Shown: positions 35,049 to 44,278 of the stretch, piece by piece | Layout: every line of letters starts with the position of its first letter | Position numbering within the stretch: position 1 is the first letter of the stretch | DNA from: Mycolicibacterium komossense | Lineage (GTDB): Bacteria; Actinomycetota; Actinomycetes; Mycobacteriales; Mycobacteriaceae | NCBI RefSeq assembly: GCF_025822605.1 | Contig: NZ_JACKTY010000012.1 | Coordinates: forward strand, 124,001-188,000 | Reading direction: 5' to 3' | DNA: 64,000 nt | Position numbers and translations under genes: made by a program | The notes under the pieces: generated by a model | Seen by the model: only the letters and a program-made list of their open reading frames with translations | The model's database searches: none | What the model was told of the DNA's origin: nothing

Positions 35049-36743
35049 ATGACGGACGGAACGAGATCAGCGCTGGGTCTGTCGGTCGGGGCCACCCGAC
35101 TGACTGCGATGACCGCCGATAACACCGTGTCCTGGCCGCCGGTCGTGACGCTGGACCGGGGCCTGGTCATCGGTGATTTCGTCGACCGCGTCGGCGACCC
35201 GATCGCCATCCTGGCCGCTGACGGGTCCCGCCATCGCAGCGAGGCGTTGCTGGCCAACGCACTGCGGACATTGGCCTACGCCGCCACGGGAGGACGCCCG
35301 TTACCGGACGTCACCGCGCTCAGCTATCCGGCGCACTGGCGGCCCGCCGCCGTCGAAGCGCTGCGTCGGGCGTTGCGGCGGGTGCCGGAATGGTCTCGTG
35401 AGCCGGTCGCCCTGTTGTCCGACCTGACTGCTGCGACGACGGCGCTCGCAGCCGATCCCGGGCTACCGACCCGCGGCATCATGGCGGTGTGCGACCTCGG
35501 AGGTAGTGGAACCAGCCTGAGTCTGGTCGACGCCGCCGCCGGCCACCGGCCGATCGCACCGGTGGTGCGGCATGTCGACTTCTCCGGCGATCTCGTCGAC
35601 CAGGCGATCCTGACCCACATCATCGGTGTCCTGGCCGGCGCAGGCTCCGTCGACCTGGCCTCCACTTCGGCCATCGGATCACTGGGACGGCTGCGGGTGC
35701 AGTGCCGCGCCGCCAAGGAACATCTGGCGGTCGGCGCCGTGACGGCACTGCCCGTCGAACTGCCCGGCTACCGTGGCGACGTCCGTCTCACCAGGAACGA
35801 GCTCGACGACGCGGTCCGCGCGCCGTTGCGCGATTTCGTCGAACTGATTCATGACACCATGCGGCGCAACGGGATTCGTCCCGGTGATCTGGTCGGCGTC
35901 GCAACGGTCGGCGGTGGAGCCGCCATGACCGCCGTGACCACAGCGTTGTCCGAGCACCTGCGGGTGCCGGTGATCACCACCTCTCGACCGGCGCTGTCAG
36001 CCGCGATCGGCGCCGCGTTGCGGGCTTTGCGCGGTCCGGTCGACGACAGCGCGACGGCGATGGCGGCGGCCGCACCGGCGGCGATGAGCCGGCCCGCAGA
36101 TATCGCACCCGTGTCCGCGGCGCGGGCCTGGTCACAAGCCGAGGACCTGCCCGAGCTCGAGCTTCCCGGTCTCGAACTGGCCGATCACCACGGGCCCGGC
36201 AGCCTGACCAACGCCCGGCCGCAGATCGCCTTCGAAGAAGAACCCGTGATTGCGCAGGCTGCGGAGCGTAAGACCCAGTGGTATCGCAGTCCGTTGGCCC
36301 TGATGGCCACAGCGGTTGTCGTGATCGCCGGCGCTGTCAGTGCCATCGGCGTCGTCCTGGCCAGCGACTCCATGACCACCCCGGCCAGCACGGCGACCCC
36401 GAGTATCGGCCAAGCCCCGGCGCCACCCGCAATACAACAACAGGCTTCCACTCCCGCTCAGGTCGTCAGGACGATCACTGCCATCCCCGCGCCGGCGCCC
36501 CAGACGCAGGTCGTCCAGCAGGCGGCCCCCGCCGCGCCCCCGACTGCGGAAGCTCCCGCCCCCGTCGCAGAGACACCCGACCCGATCACGCAGGTGCCAC
36601 CTCCGGTCACCCAGCCGCCGGTGGAGCCGACTACCCCGGCCCCGATAAGTGCTCCGCTGCAATGGATTCCGAAGATCCCGCACCTGCCTGCGATACCGCC
36701 GATTCCGGGGTTGCCGCAGATGTTCCAGCCGCCGATTCCGTAG
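35049..36743 (+). CDS. Membrane-anchored Hsp70-family protein with Pro-rich outer tail
   Basis: 564 residues from ATG 35049. Residues 1-335 form an actin/Hsp70-type ATPase fold: GLSVGATRLTAM, PAHWRPAAVEALRRAL, the phosphate loop MAVCDLGGSGTSLSLVDA and VATVGGGAAMTAV. There is no substrate-binding domain. Instead a linker leads to a membrane helix at about 414-438 and a 125-residue tail of Pro/Ala/Thr that must lie outside the membrane, ending with PIPGLPQMFQPPIP. It resembles actinobacterial Hsp70-like proteins tied to the cell wall. Role unknown; sensing or an envelope scaffold is possible. Confidence 0.83.
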   Translation: MTDGTRSALGLSVGATRLTAMTADNTVSWPPVVTLDRGLVIGDFVDRVGDPIAILAADGSRHRSEALLANALRTLAYAATGGRPLPDVTALSYPAHWRPAAVEALRRALRRVPEWSREPVALLSDLTAATTALAADPGLPTRGIMAVCDLGGSGTSLSLVDAAAGHRPIAPVVRHVDFSGDLVDQAILTHIIGVLAGAGSVDLASTSAIGSLGRLRVQCRAAKEHLAVGAVTALPVELPGYRGDVRLTRNELDDAVRAPLRDFVELIHDTMRRNGIRPGDLVGVATVGGGAAMTAVTTALSEHLRVPVITTSRPALSAAIGAALRALRGPVDDSATAMAAAAPAAMSRPADIAPVSAARAWSQAEDLPELELPGLELADHHGPGSLTNARPQIAFEEEPVIAQAAERKTQWYRSPLALMATAVVVIAGAVSAIGVVLASDSMTTPASTATPSIGQAPAPPAIQQQASTPAQVVRTITAIPAPAPQTQVVQQAAPAAPPTAEAPAPVAETPDPITQVPPPVTQPPVEPTTPAPISAPLQWIPKIPHLPAIPPIPGLPQMFQPPIP

Positions 36744-36753
36744 TGCTGGAAGA

Positions 36754-37056
36754 CTAGCCCCGGCGAGCGCCCGACACGGCTGAGCGCGGCAGTCGTCCCG
36801 CACGGGAATGACCGGTGAGCTGATCACCATCGACGGTCACGTCGAACTCGAGGTGTAGTCGCATCGGCTTGGTGATCGACTGCCGCCACGTCACCCGGGA
36901 CCCCTCGACGGCGATATCGTCCAGCGCCGTGGTGTCACCGCGCAACGTTGCGACACCGCGGAGACCGTCGTCGCCTGCGGTGAACATGTACTCGACCACG
37001 AGCGAGCCGATCGGTGTCTTGATCGTCACGTCCCAGATACCGAGAATCGCCGTCAC
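36754..37056 (-). CDS. Small conserved hypothetical protein
   Basis: 100 residues from GTG 37056, overlapping the DJ-1 stop by 4 bases. It looks like a single beta-rich domain (GIWDVTIKTPIGSLVVEYMF, VEGSRVTWRQSITKPMRLHL, EFDVTVDGDQLTG), probably a small lipocalin-like barrel. No signal peptide. Cotranscribed with the DJ-1 protein. Function unknown. Confidence 0.75.
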   Translation of the reverse strand: MTAILGIWDVTIKTPIGSLVVEYMFTAGDDGLRGVATLRGDTTALDDIAVEGSRVTWRQSITKPMRLHLEFDVTVDGDQLTGHSRAGRLPRSAVSGARRG

Positions 37057-37727
37057 AGCGCGACCGAAAGGCGTCCCTCACGCCTCCATACCGTGCCACG
37101 CCGTTCGTATTCGAAAAGCGTCTCGACGGCCAGCGCGATACGCGAACCATATTGTCGCTCAATCAGATACAACGCCAGATCCAGGCCCGAAGTGACACCG
37201 CCCGCGGTCACCGGATCGCCGTCGTCCACCACTCGGGCTGCGATCACAGTCGCCCCGGCGGCGTCGAGGACGTCGTTGCCGAGGACATGGGTGACCGCGT
37301 TGCGCCCCTGGAGCAAACCGACCATCGCCAAAGCCAACGAGCCGCCGCAGACCGTGGCGACCGTGATCGCCGGATTGGCGAAAGCCTGCGCCATCAACGG
37401 AATCAGCATGGTTTCGCCAACCCGGGCCAACAGCACCGGGATGGTCTCCACTCCGTCGTCGGGGTCGCCCTTGATCGGGCCCGAGGCGCCTGGCACGATG
37501 ACGAACCCCGGCCGGTCCGGATCCAGGGCGGCGGTGGCCTGCAACACCAGGCCGCGACTGCCGGTGCGCACCGGCCGCGGACCCTCGGCGGAGACCAGTT
37601 CGACAGCCAGCTCACCGCCGACGGCGTCGCTGCCGGCGACCAGCACTTCGAACGGAGCGATGACATCCAACGGGTCACACCCGTCGTACAACACAATCTG
37701 CGCGATCACCGGCTCACCCTGTCGCAC
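37053..37727 (-). CDS. DJ-1/PfpI-family protein
   Basis: 224 residues from GTG 37727; GTG 37709 is an equally possible start just before the first strand. The family nucleophile elbow is TVCGGSLALA with Cys at its turn, and the start IVLYDGCDPLDVIAPFEVL is that of the DJ-1 superfamily isonitrile-hydratase/GlxA type without the AraC part. It is divergent from a GlxA-type regulator and shares its fold, so that regulator may control it. Activity (isonitrile hydratase, glyoxalase or other) is not decided by the sequence. Confidence 0.85.
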   Translation of the reverse strand: MRQGEPVIAQIVLYDGCDPLDVIAPFEVLVAGSDAVGGELAVELVSAEGPRPVRTGSRGLVLQATAALDPDRPGFVIVPGASGPIKGDPDDGVETIPVLLARVGETMLIPLMAQAFANPAITVATVCGGSLALAMVGLLQGRNAVTHVLGNDVLDAAGATVIAARVVDDGDPVTAGGVTSGLDLALYLIERQYGSRIALAVETLFEYERRGTVWRREGRLSVAL

Positions 37728-37803
37728 GGTGCTGCCATCGCACGAGTGGCCGGATAGCCAGGTTGCGATGGGATATTGCCAACCACGTTGCTAGCGTCGA
37801 CGA

Positions 37804-38748
37804 ATGCACACCGTCGCGGTCCTCGCGTTGCCGGACACCATCGCCTTCGACCTGAGCACACCGATCGAGGTGTTCGGCCGGGTCACTCTCGCCGGCGGCG
37901 GCCCTGGCTACCGCGTGATGGTCTGCGGATCCGAGCCCGAGGTGGCGGCCGGGCCGATGCGCATCAGCACCGAGCACGGCCTCGACATGCTCACCCGGGT
38001 GGACACCGTCGTCGTACCCGCGCGATACGACCCGCTGGCGCCGACCCCCGACGGTGTCGATGCAGCTCTGCACGCCGCACTGGCCCGCGGTACCCGAATC
38101 GCGTCGATCTGCGCCGGCGCCTTCACTTTGGCGGCGGCCGGCCTGCTCGACGGCAAGCGTGCTACCACCCATTGGCTGGGCGCGCAGGCGTTCCGCAGCG
38201 CGTTTCCCGCGGTGCACCTCGACCCCGATGTCCTGTACATCGACGAGGGACAACTGTTGACGTCCGCAGGGGCCACGGCGGGTATCGACCTGTGTCTGCA
38301 CATGGTGCAGTGCGACTACGGCGCCTCGGTGGCGGCCGACGCGGCGCGGTTGGCGGTGGCGCCGCTGCATCGCACCGGCGGGCAGGCGCAGTTCATCGTG
38401 CGCAACCGGCGCGCCACCGGAACCGAACTGCCCGATCTGCTGGCCTGGATCGAACAACACGCGCATCGCGATCTCACACTGGAAGATGTTGCGGCACAGG
38501 CGGCGACGAGTACTCGTACGCTCAACCGGCGGTTCCATGCGGAGACCGGCCAGACGCCGATGCAGTGGGTCAACGGGGTGCGGGTGCGGCACGCCCAGGC
38601 GTTGCTGGAGTCGACATCACACGGCGTCGAACGGATCGGGCGCGAGGTCGGATTCAGCTCGGCAGCGAATTTCCGGGAGCAGTTCCGGCGGGTCGCCGGT
38701 GTGCCACCGCAGGGCTACCGCAACACGTTTCGCGAGCGGTCAGTGTGA
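37804..38748 (+). CDS. GlxA-type AraC regulator
   Basis: 314 residues. The N-terminal 190 residues are a DJ-1/PfpI-like sensor domain (SICAGAFTLAAAG keeps a Cys in the elbow, TSAGATAGIDLCLHMV). The C-terminal 100 form the AraC double helix-turn-helix (LTLEDVAAQAATSTRTLNRR, then HGVERIGREVGFSSAANFRE and FRRVAGVPPQGYR). The gene is 76 bases from the divergent DJ-1 gene and is probably its activator or repressor. Its last 9 bases overlap the 3' end of the convergent methyltransferase gene. Confidence 0.92.
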   Translation: MHTVAVLALPDTIAFDLSTPIEVFGRVTLAGGGPGYRVMVCGSEPEVAAGPMRISTEHGLDMLTRVDTVVVPARYDPLAPTPDGVDAALHAALARGTRIASICAGAFTLAAAGLLDGKRATTHWLGAQAFRSAFPAVHLDPDVLYIDEGQLLTSAGATAGIDLCLHMVQCDYGASVAADAARLAVAPLHRTGGQAQFIVRNRRATGTELPDLLAWIEQHAHRDLTLEDVAAQAATSTRTLNRRFHAETGQTPMQWVNGVRVRHAQALLESTSHGVERIGREVGFSSAANFREQFRRVAGVPPQGYRNTFRERSV

Positions 38749-39828
38749 CCGACCCGCCTTGACGAGCACCACTTTAGCCAGCGGTATCCGCATCTGTTCC
38801 GGCGCCGCGGCCAGCCGCTGAACGAGGCCTTCCTCCAGTCGATCGAGGAACTCGGCGCGCCGAGGATCGCCGACGCCGCCGACGAGCGCCCCCGCCAGGG
38901 TGGGGAACGCCGCGGCCCGCGCGAACGCCGCCCACCGGGCGCCGAATGCCTTTGCGTCCTTGTCGATCTGGTACTGCGACCAGTATCGGTCCTCGGCGTT
39001 GAATACCTCGAGGTGCTCGACCGTCAGATGCTCGAATGTGCCCTTGGGAGAGAACGGGGCGACAAAGTCCATCGCCGAGCGGCCGACGATCGGCAGGGCC
39101 ATCGCACCCAGTTCGTCTTCGGTCAGCAGGCCCTCGCCGATCAGCTCGCGCAGTACTGCCAGCACATGATCGAACACCGGACGCAGGCCCGGTTCGCCGG
39201 ACTCGGCGATGGCCATCGTCAACACCACAAGCCGGCCGTGCGGACTCAGTTCACGGCCCCGGAAGGCCACGAATTCATGCCAGTCCTCGGCAGCCTGCCG
39301 GGCGTATGCGGCGCGCACACCCGGGTCGGCGCTGCAGTCGGCCTGCACATGGTCGGTAATCGGAGTGGGCGCCCGACTGAGCCACTGCACCGCCCACGAA
39401 CTCCAGCCGAGCGTGACGCTGTTGGACGGCAGGATCTGCTGGTAAAAAGACCGTCCGACCGCCGAGGCGTAGGTCGCGGAATCGTGTTTGAGATAACTGG
39501 CCGGGTCGTCGGCCAGCGTCCTGAACAACACCGTGAAGTCATTTTCGGCGGCGTCGGTGTGGGCGACGAGGATCGATTGGTCGCGGCGGGTGCGGGTGCG
39601 CAACCGGGTGATCGCGGCGGCGATCGGCAGCAGTGAGTTGTGTCCCGTCCCGGCTCCGTAATCGGCGATGACGATCGGTTGCGGCGCTTCGGGCAAGGGG
39701 ACGTCGTTGGACGCCTGCTCGAAAAGGCCTATCGCCGCTGGTAATCCGGCGGCCTGCAGGCGCGACGACTCGGTGTAGGAGGCGCTGCCGGGCCTTTCGG
39801 GGCGGACGACGATGCTGGACTCAGGCAC
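38740..39828 (-). CDS. SABATH-type SAM-dependent carboxyl methyltransferase
   Basis: 362 residues from GTG 39828, two bases after the previous stop with GGGGG upstream. The SAM motif VIADYGAGTGHNSLLPIAAA and the SABATH fingerprint SSWAVQWLSRAPTPITD (plants: SSYSLQWLSQVP) identify the family, known mainly from plants for methylating salicylate, jasmonate and similar acids. The length matches. A bacterial version probably methylates a small carboxylic acid; the substrate is unknown. The stop overlaps the convergent GlxA gene by 9 bases. Confidence 0.87.
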   Translation of the reverse strand: MPESSIVVRPERPGSASYTESSRLQAAGLPAAIGLFEQASNDVPLPEAPQPIVIADYGAGTGHNSLLPIAAAITRLRTRTRRDQSILVAHTDAAENDFTVLFRTLADDPASYLKHDSATYASAVGRSFYQQILPSNSVTLGWSSWAVQWLSRAPTPITDHVQADCSADPGVRAAYARQAAEDWHEFVAFRGRELSPHGRLVVLTMAIAESGEPGLRPVFDHVLAVLRELIGEGLLTEDELGAMALPIVGRSAMDFVAPFSPKGTFEHLTVEHLEVFNAEDRYWSQYQIDKDAKAFGARWAAFARAAAFPTLAGALVGGVGDPRRAEFLDRLEEGLVQRLAAAPEQMRIPLAKVVLVKAGRSH

Positions 39829-39830
39829 GG

Positions 39831-40085
39831 TTACCCCCGGCGACGCCGGCGCAGCAGGAGGCCCACCAGGATTCCCATCGCGAGCATGACCGTCAGGATG
39901 AACCACATCGGCGACTCCACCGTGATCCACAGGATGTGCACCCGCGGCCGGTCTCGATTCTGCGCGATGAAGAGGGCAGCCAGCGCGACGAGAATCAGTG
40001 CCACCCAGTAGCGAAACGCGACACGCCTGTGCCCCCGCTTCGACGGTGCTCCCGCCGAGGGGGCCTCAACCTCGTCTGTCGCCAT
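39831..40085 (-). CDS. LapA-like (DUF1049) small membrane protein
   Basis: 84 residues from ATG 40085 (a start at 40133 would add 16). Two membrane helices (WVALILVALAALFIA and WFILTVMLAMGILVGLLL) flank RDRPRVHILWITVESP, then RRRRR. This is the LapA-type two-helix arrangement seen in lipopolysaccharide-assembly protein A relatives; in an actinomycete the role is unknown. It is directly upstream of the methyltransferase gene (2-base gap). Confidence 0.8.
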   Translation of the reverse strand: MATDEVEAPSAGAPSKRGHRRVAFRYWVALILVALAALFIAQNRDRPRVHILWITVESPMWFILTVMLAMGILVGLLLRRRRRG

Positions 40086-40147
40086 AGCGAACAAGGTAGT
40101 CCGTGTTTGGCGCACGGTCACGGACCCGGCCATGACACACTTCGCCG

Positions 40148-40912
40148 ATGAAGCGGAGAACTGCCCCGCGCATCCTGCTCACGGTGGCGATCGCGACCAT
40201 GGTGCTGTCGTTGATCGGCTTCATCGCGACGATGGCTCTCAACGCGTTCGTGTTGGATAAATACAACGCCTATGGCGAAGTGCCGATCCCCGGGACGGCA
40301 AGCCTGCACCTTCCTGCGGGTGAAGCCACCATCAGCTTCCATACCCAGGTCATCGGCACCACCAGTGGTGGCGGGTTACCCGTCCCCAATCTCCGGATGA
40401 ACATCGAGCCGCCGGCAGGGGTGGCCGAGCCTGTGGTCGTCGAAAACTGGGGGACCACAACAACTGTCAACAGCGACGCCAGGGTGCGGGTGTGGACAGC
40501 GCAGATCCCACAGGAGGGCGACTACACGATTCGCACCGCCGGTGACGTCGGTGGCTACATCAGTCCGCGGCTGGCATTCGGCCATTCCAGCTCACAGGGC
40601 ACCCTGCCGTGGATCTTCGCCGGCATCTTCGCGGCGGCGATGCTGGGTCTGTTCGTCGCGTTGATCTGGCTCTCGCGGGTGAAACGCCGTCCGGTGCCGG
40701 ACACCGTCAGTTTCGACACCTCGAACGTCTCGAGGGTCTTCGTCAACCCGTCCCCGCCGACGCACTCACCTGGCTCCGCCGCCCCGTACTCGCCGACCGA
40801 CGACGGGGTCCGTATCGAACAGCTCAAAACGCTGGCTGCCCTGCGGGAATCCGGCGCGCTGACCGACGACGAGTTCCAGAAGGAGAAACGTCGGTTGCTC
40901 GACGGGCGTTAG
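40148..40912 (+). CDS. Two-helix membrane protein with C-terminal SHOCT domain
   Basis: 254 residues. TM1 at about 8-33, an external beta-rich domain of about 120 residues (TASLHLPAGEATISFHTQVI, WTAQIPQEGDYTIRTAGDVG), TM2 at about 155-177, then a Pro/Ser-rich linker and the SHOCT motif EQLKTLAALRESGALTDDEF at the C-terminus. SHOCT domains are short oligomerisation or lipid-associated modules. Function unknown. It ends 8 bases from the convergent MBL gene. Confidence 0.83.
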   Translation: MKRRTAPRILLTVAIATMVLSLIGFIATMALNAFVLDKYNAYGEVPIPGTASLHLPAGEATISFHTQVIGTTSGGGLPVPNLRMNIEPPAGVAEPVVVENWGTTTTVNSDARVRVWTAQIPQEGDYTIRTAGDVGGYISPRLAFGHSSSQGTLPWIFAGIFAAAMLGLFVALIWLSRVKRRPVPDTVSFDTSNVSRVFVNPSPPTHSPGSAAPYSPTDDGVRIEQLKTLAALRESGALTDDEFQKEKRRLLDGR

Positions 40913-40919
40913 CCAGCTT

Positions 40920-41546
40920 CTAGTGCCCGCGCGTCATCCACTCGTAGTAATGCGGCATCTCGTCGCCGATCGTGGTGGTGTCCCCGTGGCCGGTGTAGAC
41001 AACCGTCTCGTAGGGCAGCTTGCCCAACTTGTCCGAGAGCGACCCCAGAATGGTGTCGAAATCGGAATAGGAGCGCCCGGTGGCGCCCGGTCCGCCGTTG
41101 AACAGCGTGTCGCCGGAAAACACCGCGGTGAGATCGGGGGAGTACCAGCACACCGAGCCCGGCGAATGCCCCGGGGTGTGCAGGGCGCGCAGCTCGACGC
41201 CGCCCACTGTTAGTGTCAGCCCGTCTTCGACGGGGCGGAAGTCGTTGTCCGGGTGCGTCATCCGCCACAGGACGTCATCGCCCGGGTGCAGCAGAACCGG
41301 GGCGTCGAGCGCCTTGCCCAGCTCGGGGGCGACGGTGACGTGGTCGTTGTGGCCGTGCGTGCACACCACGGCGACGACGTTGCGGCCGTTGACTGCCTCG
41401 ATGATCGGTGCCGCAGAATGGGCCGCGTCGAACACGACGACATCGGTGTCGTCGCCGACGAGCCAGATGTTGTTGTCGACATCCCAGCTGCCGCCGTCGA
41501 GTTCGAAGGTGCCGCTGGTGACCAGGCGCTCGATCGAGGCGGTCAC
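40920..41546 (-). CDS. MBL-fold hydrolase partnered with MscR
   Basis: 208 residues from GTG 41546, overlapping the mscR stop by 4 bases. The metal site THGHNDH (HxHxDH), [10 protein letters not shown] and [12 protein letters not shown] identify a glyoxalase-II-like beta-lactamase fold with two metals. In M. tuberculosis the equivalent is Rv2260 next to Rv2259. It is thought to hydrolyse the S-formyl- or acyl-mycothiol produced by MscR, but that is inferred from the pairing. Confidence 0.92.
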   Translation of the reverse strand: MTASIERLVTSGTFELDGGSWDVDNNIWLVGDDTDVVVFDAAHSAAPIIEAVNGRNVVAVVCTHGHNDHVTVAPELGKALDAPVLLHPGDDVLWRMTHPDNDFRPVEDGLTLTVGGVELRALHTPGHSPGSVCWYSPDLTAVFSGDTLFNGGPGATGRSYSDFDTILGSLSDKLGKLPYETVVYTGHGDTTTIGDEMPHYYEWMTRGH

Positions 41547-42643
41547 AGGATCACCACGGACCGCAGGACCTCGCCGGCGTGCATCTTGTGGAAGGCGTCC
41601 TCGATACCGTCCAGACCGATCCGTTCGGAGACGAACTTCTCCAACGGCAGGCGGCCCTGCAGATACAGACTGATCAGGGTGGGGAAGTCGCGCTCGGGCA
41701 GACAGTCGCCGTACCACGATGACTTCAGGGATCCGCCGCGAGAGAAGAAGTCCACCAGCGGCATCTCGAGCTTCATGTCCGGTGTCGGAACCCCCACCAG
41801 GACAACGGTTCCCGCCAGGTCGCGGGCGTAGAACGCCTGCTTCCAGGTTTCGGGCCGGCCGACGGCGTCGATCACCACATCGGCGCCGTTACCGTCGGTC
41901 AGGTCCTGGATCGCGGTCACAACGTCTATTCCGGCGACATCGAACTCTTTGGCGTTGATGGTGTGGGTGGCGCCGAATTCGCGCGCCCAGTTCAGCTTCT
42001 GGTTGTCCATATCCACGGCGATGATCCGCTTCGCGCCCACCAACGCGGCTCCGGCGATCGCCGCGTCGCCGACACCACCGCAACCGATCACGGCAACAGT
42101 GTCGTCACGCGTTACCGCACCGGTGTTGATCGCGGCACCGATACCGGCCATCACGCCGCAGCCCAGCAGTCCGGCCACCGCGGGGTCGGCTTCGGGATCG
42201 ACCTTGGTGCACTGACCTTCGGCGACGAGTGTCTTGTCGGCGAACGCCCCGACACCGAGTGCGGGGGTCAGCTCGGTCCCGTCGGTCAGCGTCATCTTCT
42301 GCTTGGCGTTGTGGGTGTTGAAGCACAGCTGCGGGCGGCCGCGCTTGCAGGCGCGGCACTGACCGCACACCGCGCGCCAGTTCAGAATGACGAAATCGCC
42401 GACCTCGACGTTGACGACGCCCTCGCCGATCGCCTCGACCGTGCCTGACGCTTCGTGTCCGAGTAGGAACGGATATTCGTCGTTGATCCCACCTTCGCGG
42501 TAGGTCAGATCGGTATGGCAGACGCCGCAAGCGATGATGTCGACGACCACCTCGCCGGGGCCTGGATCGGGTATCACCACATCGACGATCTCGACCGGCT
42601 CGCCCTTCGCCCTGGAAATCACACCGCGCACTGTCTGACTCAT
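41543..42643 (-). CDS. mscR: Mycothiol-dependent formaldehyde dehydrogenase / nitrosomycothiol reductase
   Basis: 366 residues. A medium-chain Zn dehydrogenase with catalytic zinc ligands Cys39 and His63-Glu64, structural zinc Cys93, 96, 99 and 107, and the NAD fold [13 protein letters not shown]. The sequence [15 protein letters not shown] loop and the neighbours identify S-(hydroxymethyl)mycothiol dehydrogenase (Rv2259). It oxidises formaldehyde bound to mycothiol and reduces S-nitrosomycothiol. First gene of a two-gene operon. Confidence 0.93.
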   Translation of the reverse strand: MSQTVRGVISRAKGEPVEIVDVVIPDPGPGEVVVDIIACGVCHTDLTYREGGINDEYPFLLGHEASGTVEAIGEGVVNVEVGDFVILNWRAVCGQCRACKRGRPQLCFNTHNAKQKMTLTDGTELTPALGVGAFADKTLVAEGQCTKVDPEADPAVAGLLGCGVMAGIGAAINTGAVTRDDTVAVIGCGGVGDAAIAGAALVGAKRIIAVDMDNQKLNWAREFGATHTINAKEFDVAGIDVVTAIQDLTDGNGADVVIDAVGRPETWKQAFYARDLAGTVVLVGVPTPDMKLEMPLVDFFSRGGSLKSSWYGDCLPERDFPTLISLYLQGRLPLEKFVSERIGLDGIEDAFHKMHAGEVLRSVVIL

Positions 42644-42744
42644 GCGTCAGACCTTAGCGGTGCGGAAGAACTAAACCCATGATGCCCGGACTCTTATCCA
42701 TCCCACGGGTCGTCACCACTTCCCCCGCGTGAAAGCCTGGGCCC

Positions 42745-43569
42745 ATGGGCGCACTCGACCTTCTCAACACCTGGCCCGTTCCCACCGCTGCGGCGGCTGT
42801 CGTCGGGTCGGGCGGCGTGCTCGCCACGCACGGCGATACTGGCCGCGTGTTCCGGCTGGCGTCGGTGACCAAGCCGTTGGTGGCCAGGGCGGCGCAGATC
42901 GCCGTCGAGGAAGGTGCACTCGAACTCGATACGGCCGCCGGCCCGCCGGGGTCGACCATCCGTCATCTCCTGGCCCATGCGTCAGGGTTGGCGATGGTCG
43001 ACGACGCTGTGATGGCACGCCCGGGCGCCCGCCGCATCTACTCCAATTACGGTTTCCGGGTTCTCGCCGAAGAGATCGAGCGCGCGGCCGGCTTCGGGTT
43101 CGACCGCTACTTGCACGAGGCGGTGTTCCAACCGCTGGGTATGACGGACTCGACGCTCGACGGCGGCGCGCGCACCGCCGGCCATGGGGGAGCGTCGACC
43201 GTGGATGACTTGGTGCGGTTCGCCGGTGATCTGCTGGCGCCCGCGATCGTCTCCGCCGAGATGCACGCCGAGGCGGTCTCTGTGCAATTCCCCGGACTGG
43301 CCGGAGTCCTGCCCGGTTATGGCGTGCAACGGCCCAACGACTGGGGACTCGGGTTCGAGATCCGGGCCACTAAATCACCGCACTGGACGGGGTTGGCGAA
43401 CTCGCCCGCGACGTTCGGTCATTTCGGGCAGTCGGGCACCTTCATCTGGGCCGATCCGGTCGCCGGGCTGGCCCTGGTAGTACTGACCGACCGCGATTTC
43501 GGGGAGTGGGCGCTGCCGCTGTGGCCGGCCATCTCTGATGGAGTCCTGAGAGAATTCGGCGCAGACTAG
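42745..43569 (+). CDS. Beta-lactamase-fold serine hydrolase (Rv2257c-like)
   Basis: 274 residues, short for the family. The Ser-x-x-Lys motif is in RLASVTKPLV, the Tyr-x-Asn motif in IYSNYGFRV, and the final box is FGHFGQSGTF. No signal peptide is visible. Syntenic with Rv2257c. Divergent from mscR by 101 bases. It could be an esterase or a DD-peptidase-like enzyme; substrate unknown. Confidence 0.87.
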   Translation: MGALDLLNTWPVPTAAAAVVGSGGVLATHGDTGRVFRLASVTKPLVARAAQIAVEEGALELDTAAGPPGSTIRHLLAHASGLAMVDDAVMARPGARRIYSNYGFRVLAEEIERAAGFGFDRYLHEAVFQPLGMTDSTLDGGARTAGHGGASTVDDLVRFAGDLLAPAIVSAEMHAEAVSVQFPGLAGVLPGYGVQRPNDWGLGFEIRATKSPHWTGLANSPATFGHFGQSGTFIWADPVAGLALVVLTDRDFGEWALPLWPAISDGVLREFGAD

Positions 43570-43685
43570 CGCAACAGCTGTCACACAAGGCACAATAGAC
43601 ACGCGCGACACACAGATTGTGATGCTCGTTTGGATTCGTCAAGGTCGTTGGGGAAGACGTCCCTTGTGGAGCCGAAGGAGCAGCC

Positions 43686-44198
43686 ATGCGTGAGTCGAAT
43701 CAGTTCGCCGACGCGACGACAGGCGTGGTATTCATCCACGCCTCACCCGCGGCGGTGTGCCCGCACGTGGAGTGGGCACTTTCGTCGACCCTGAACGCCA
43801 GGGCGAATTTGAAGTGGACGCCCCAGGCGGCCATGCCCAATCAACTACGGGCGGTCACCAACTGGGTCGGGCCGGTGGGCACCGGTGCCCAGCTGGCCAA
43901 TGCCCTGCGGTCCTGGTCGGTGCTGCGATTCGAGGTCACCGAGGATCCCAGTCCCGGGGTCGACGGTCAACGCTTCGTGCACACCCCGCAACTGGGGCTG
44001 TGGCACGGTGCGATGAGCGCCAACGGCGACACCATGGTCGGCGAGATGCGGCTGCGGACGCTGATGAATTCCGGTGCTGACGCGCTGGCCTCAGATCTGG
44101 ACACCGTCCTGGGCACCGCCTGGGATGAGGCGCTGGAGCCGTACCGCGCCAACGGCGATATCGCCGGTGACGTCAGCTGGCTCCGCGGGGTCGGTTAG
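43686..44198 (+). CDS. DUF3145 protein (Rv2256c-like)
   Basis: 170 residues from ATG 43686 with GAAGGAG upstream. Conserved actinobacterial protein with no signal peptide (FADATTGVVFIHASPAAVCP, PGVDGQRFVHTPQLGLWHG). It lies in the same relative position as in M. tuberculosis. Function unknown. Followed by a large hairpin. Confidence 0.87.
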   Translation: MRESNQFADATTGVVFIHASPAAVCPHVEWALSSTLNARANLKWTPQAAMPNQLRAVTNWVGPVGTGAQLANALRSWSVLRFEVTEDPSPGVDGQRFVHTPQLGLWHGAMSANGDTMVGEMRLRTLMNSGADALASDLDTVLGTAWDEALEPYRANGDIAGDVSWLRGVG

Positions 44199-44216
44199 CC
44201 ACCGCGCAGTTCTTCC

Positions 44217-44278
44217 CGCGAGCAGACGCAGAAGTCCCCTATCTCACGTGAAATGGGGGACTTTTACGTCTGCTCGCG
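44217..44278. terminator. Long hairpin terminator overlapping the dagK 3' end
   Basis: An outer 12-bp stem (44217-44228 with 44267-44278), a 3x3 internal loop and an inner stem of at least 8 bp (AAGTCCCC with GGGGACTT). It terminates the DUF3145 gene and, on the other strand, contains the last codons and the stop of the kinase gene ending at 44264. Confidence 0.85.
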
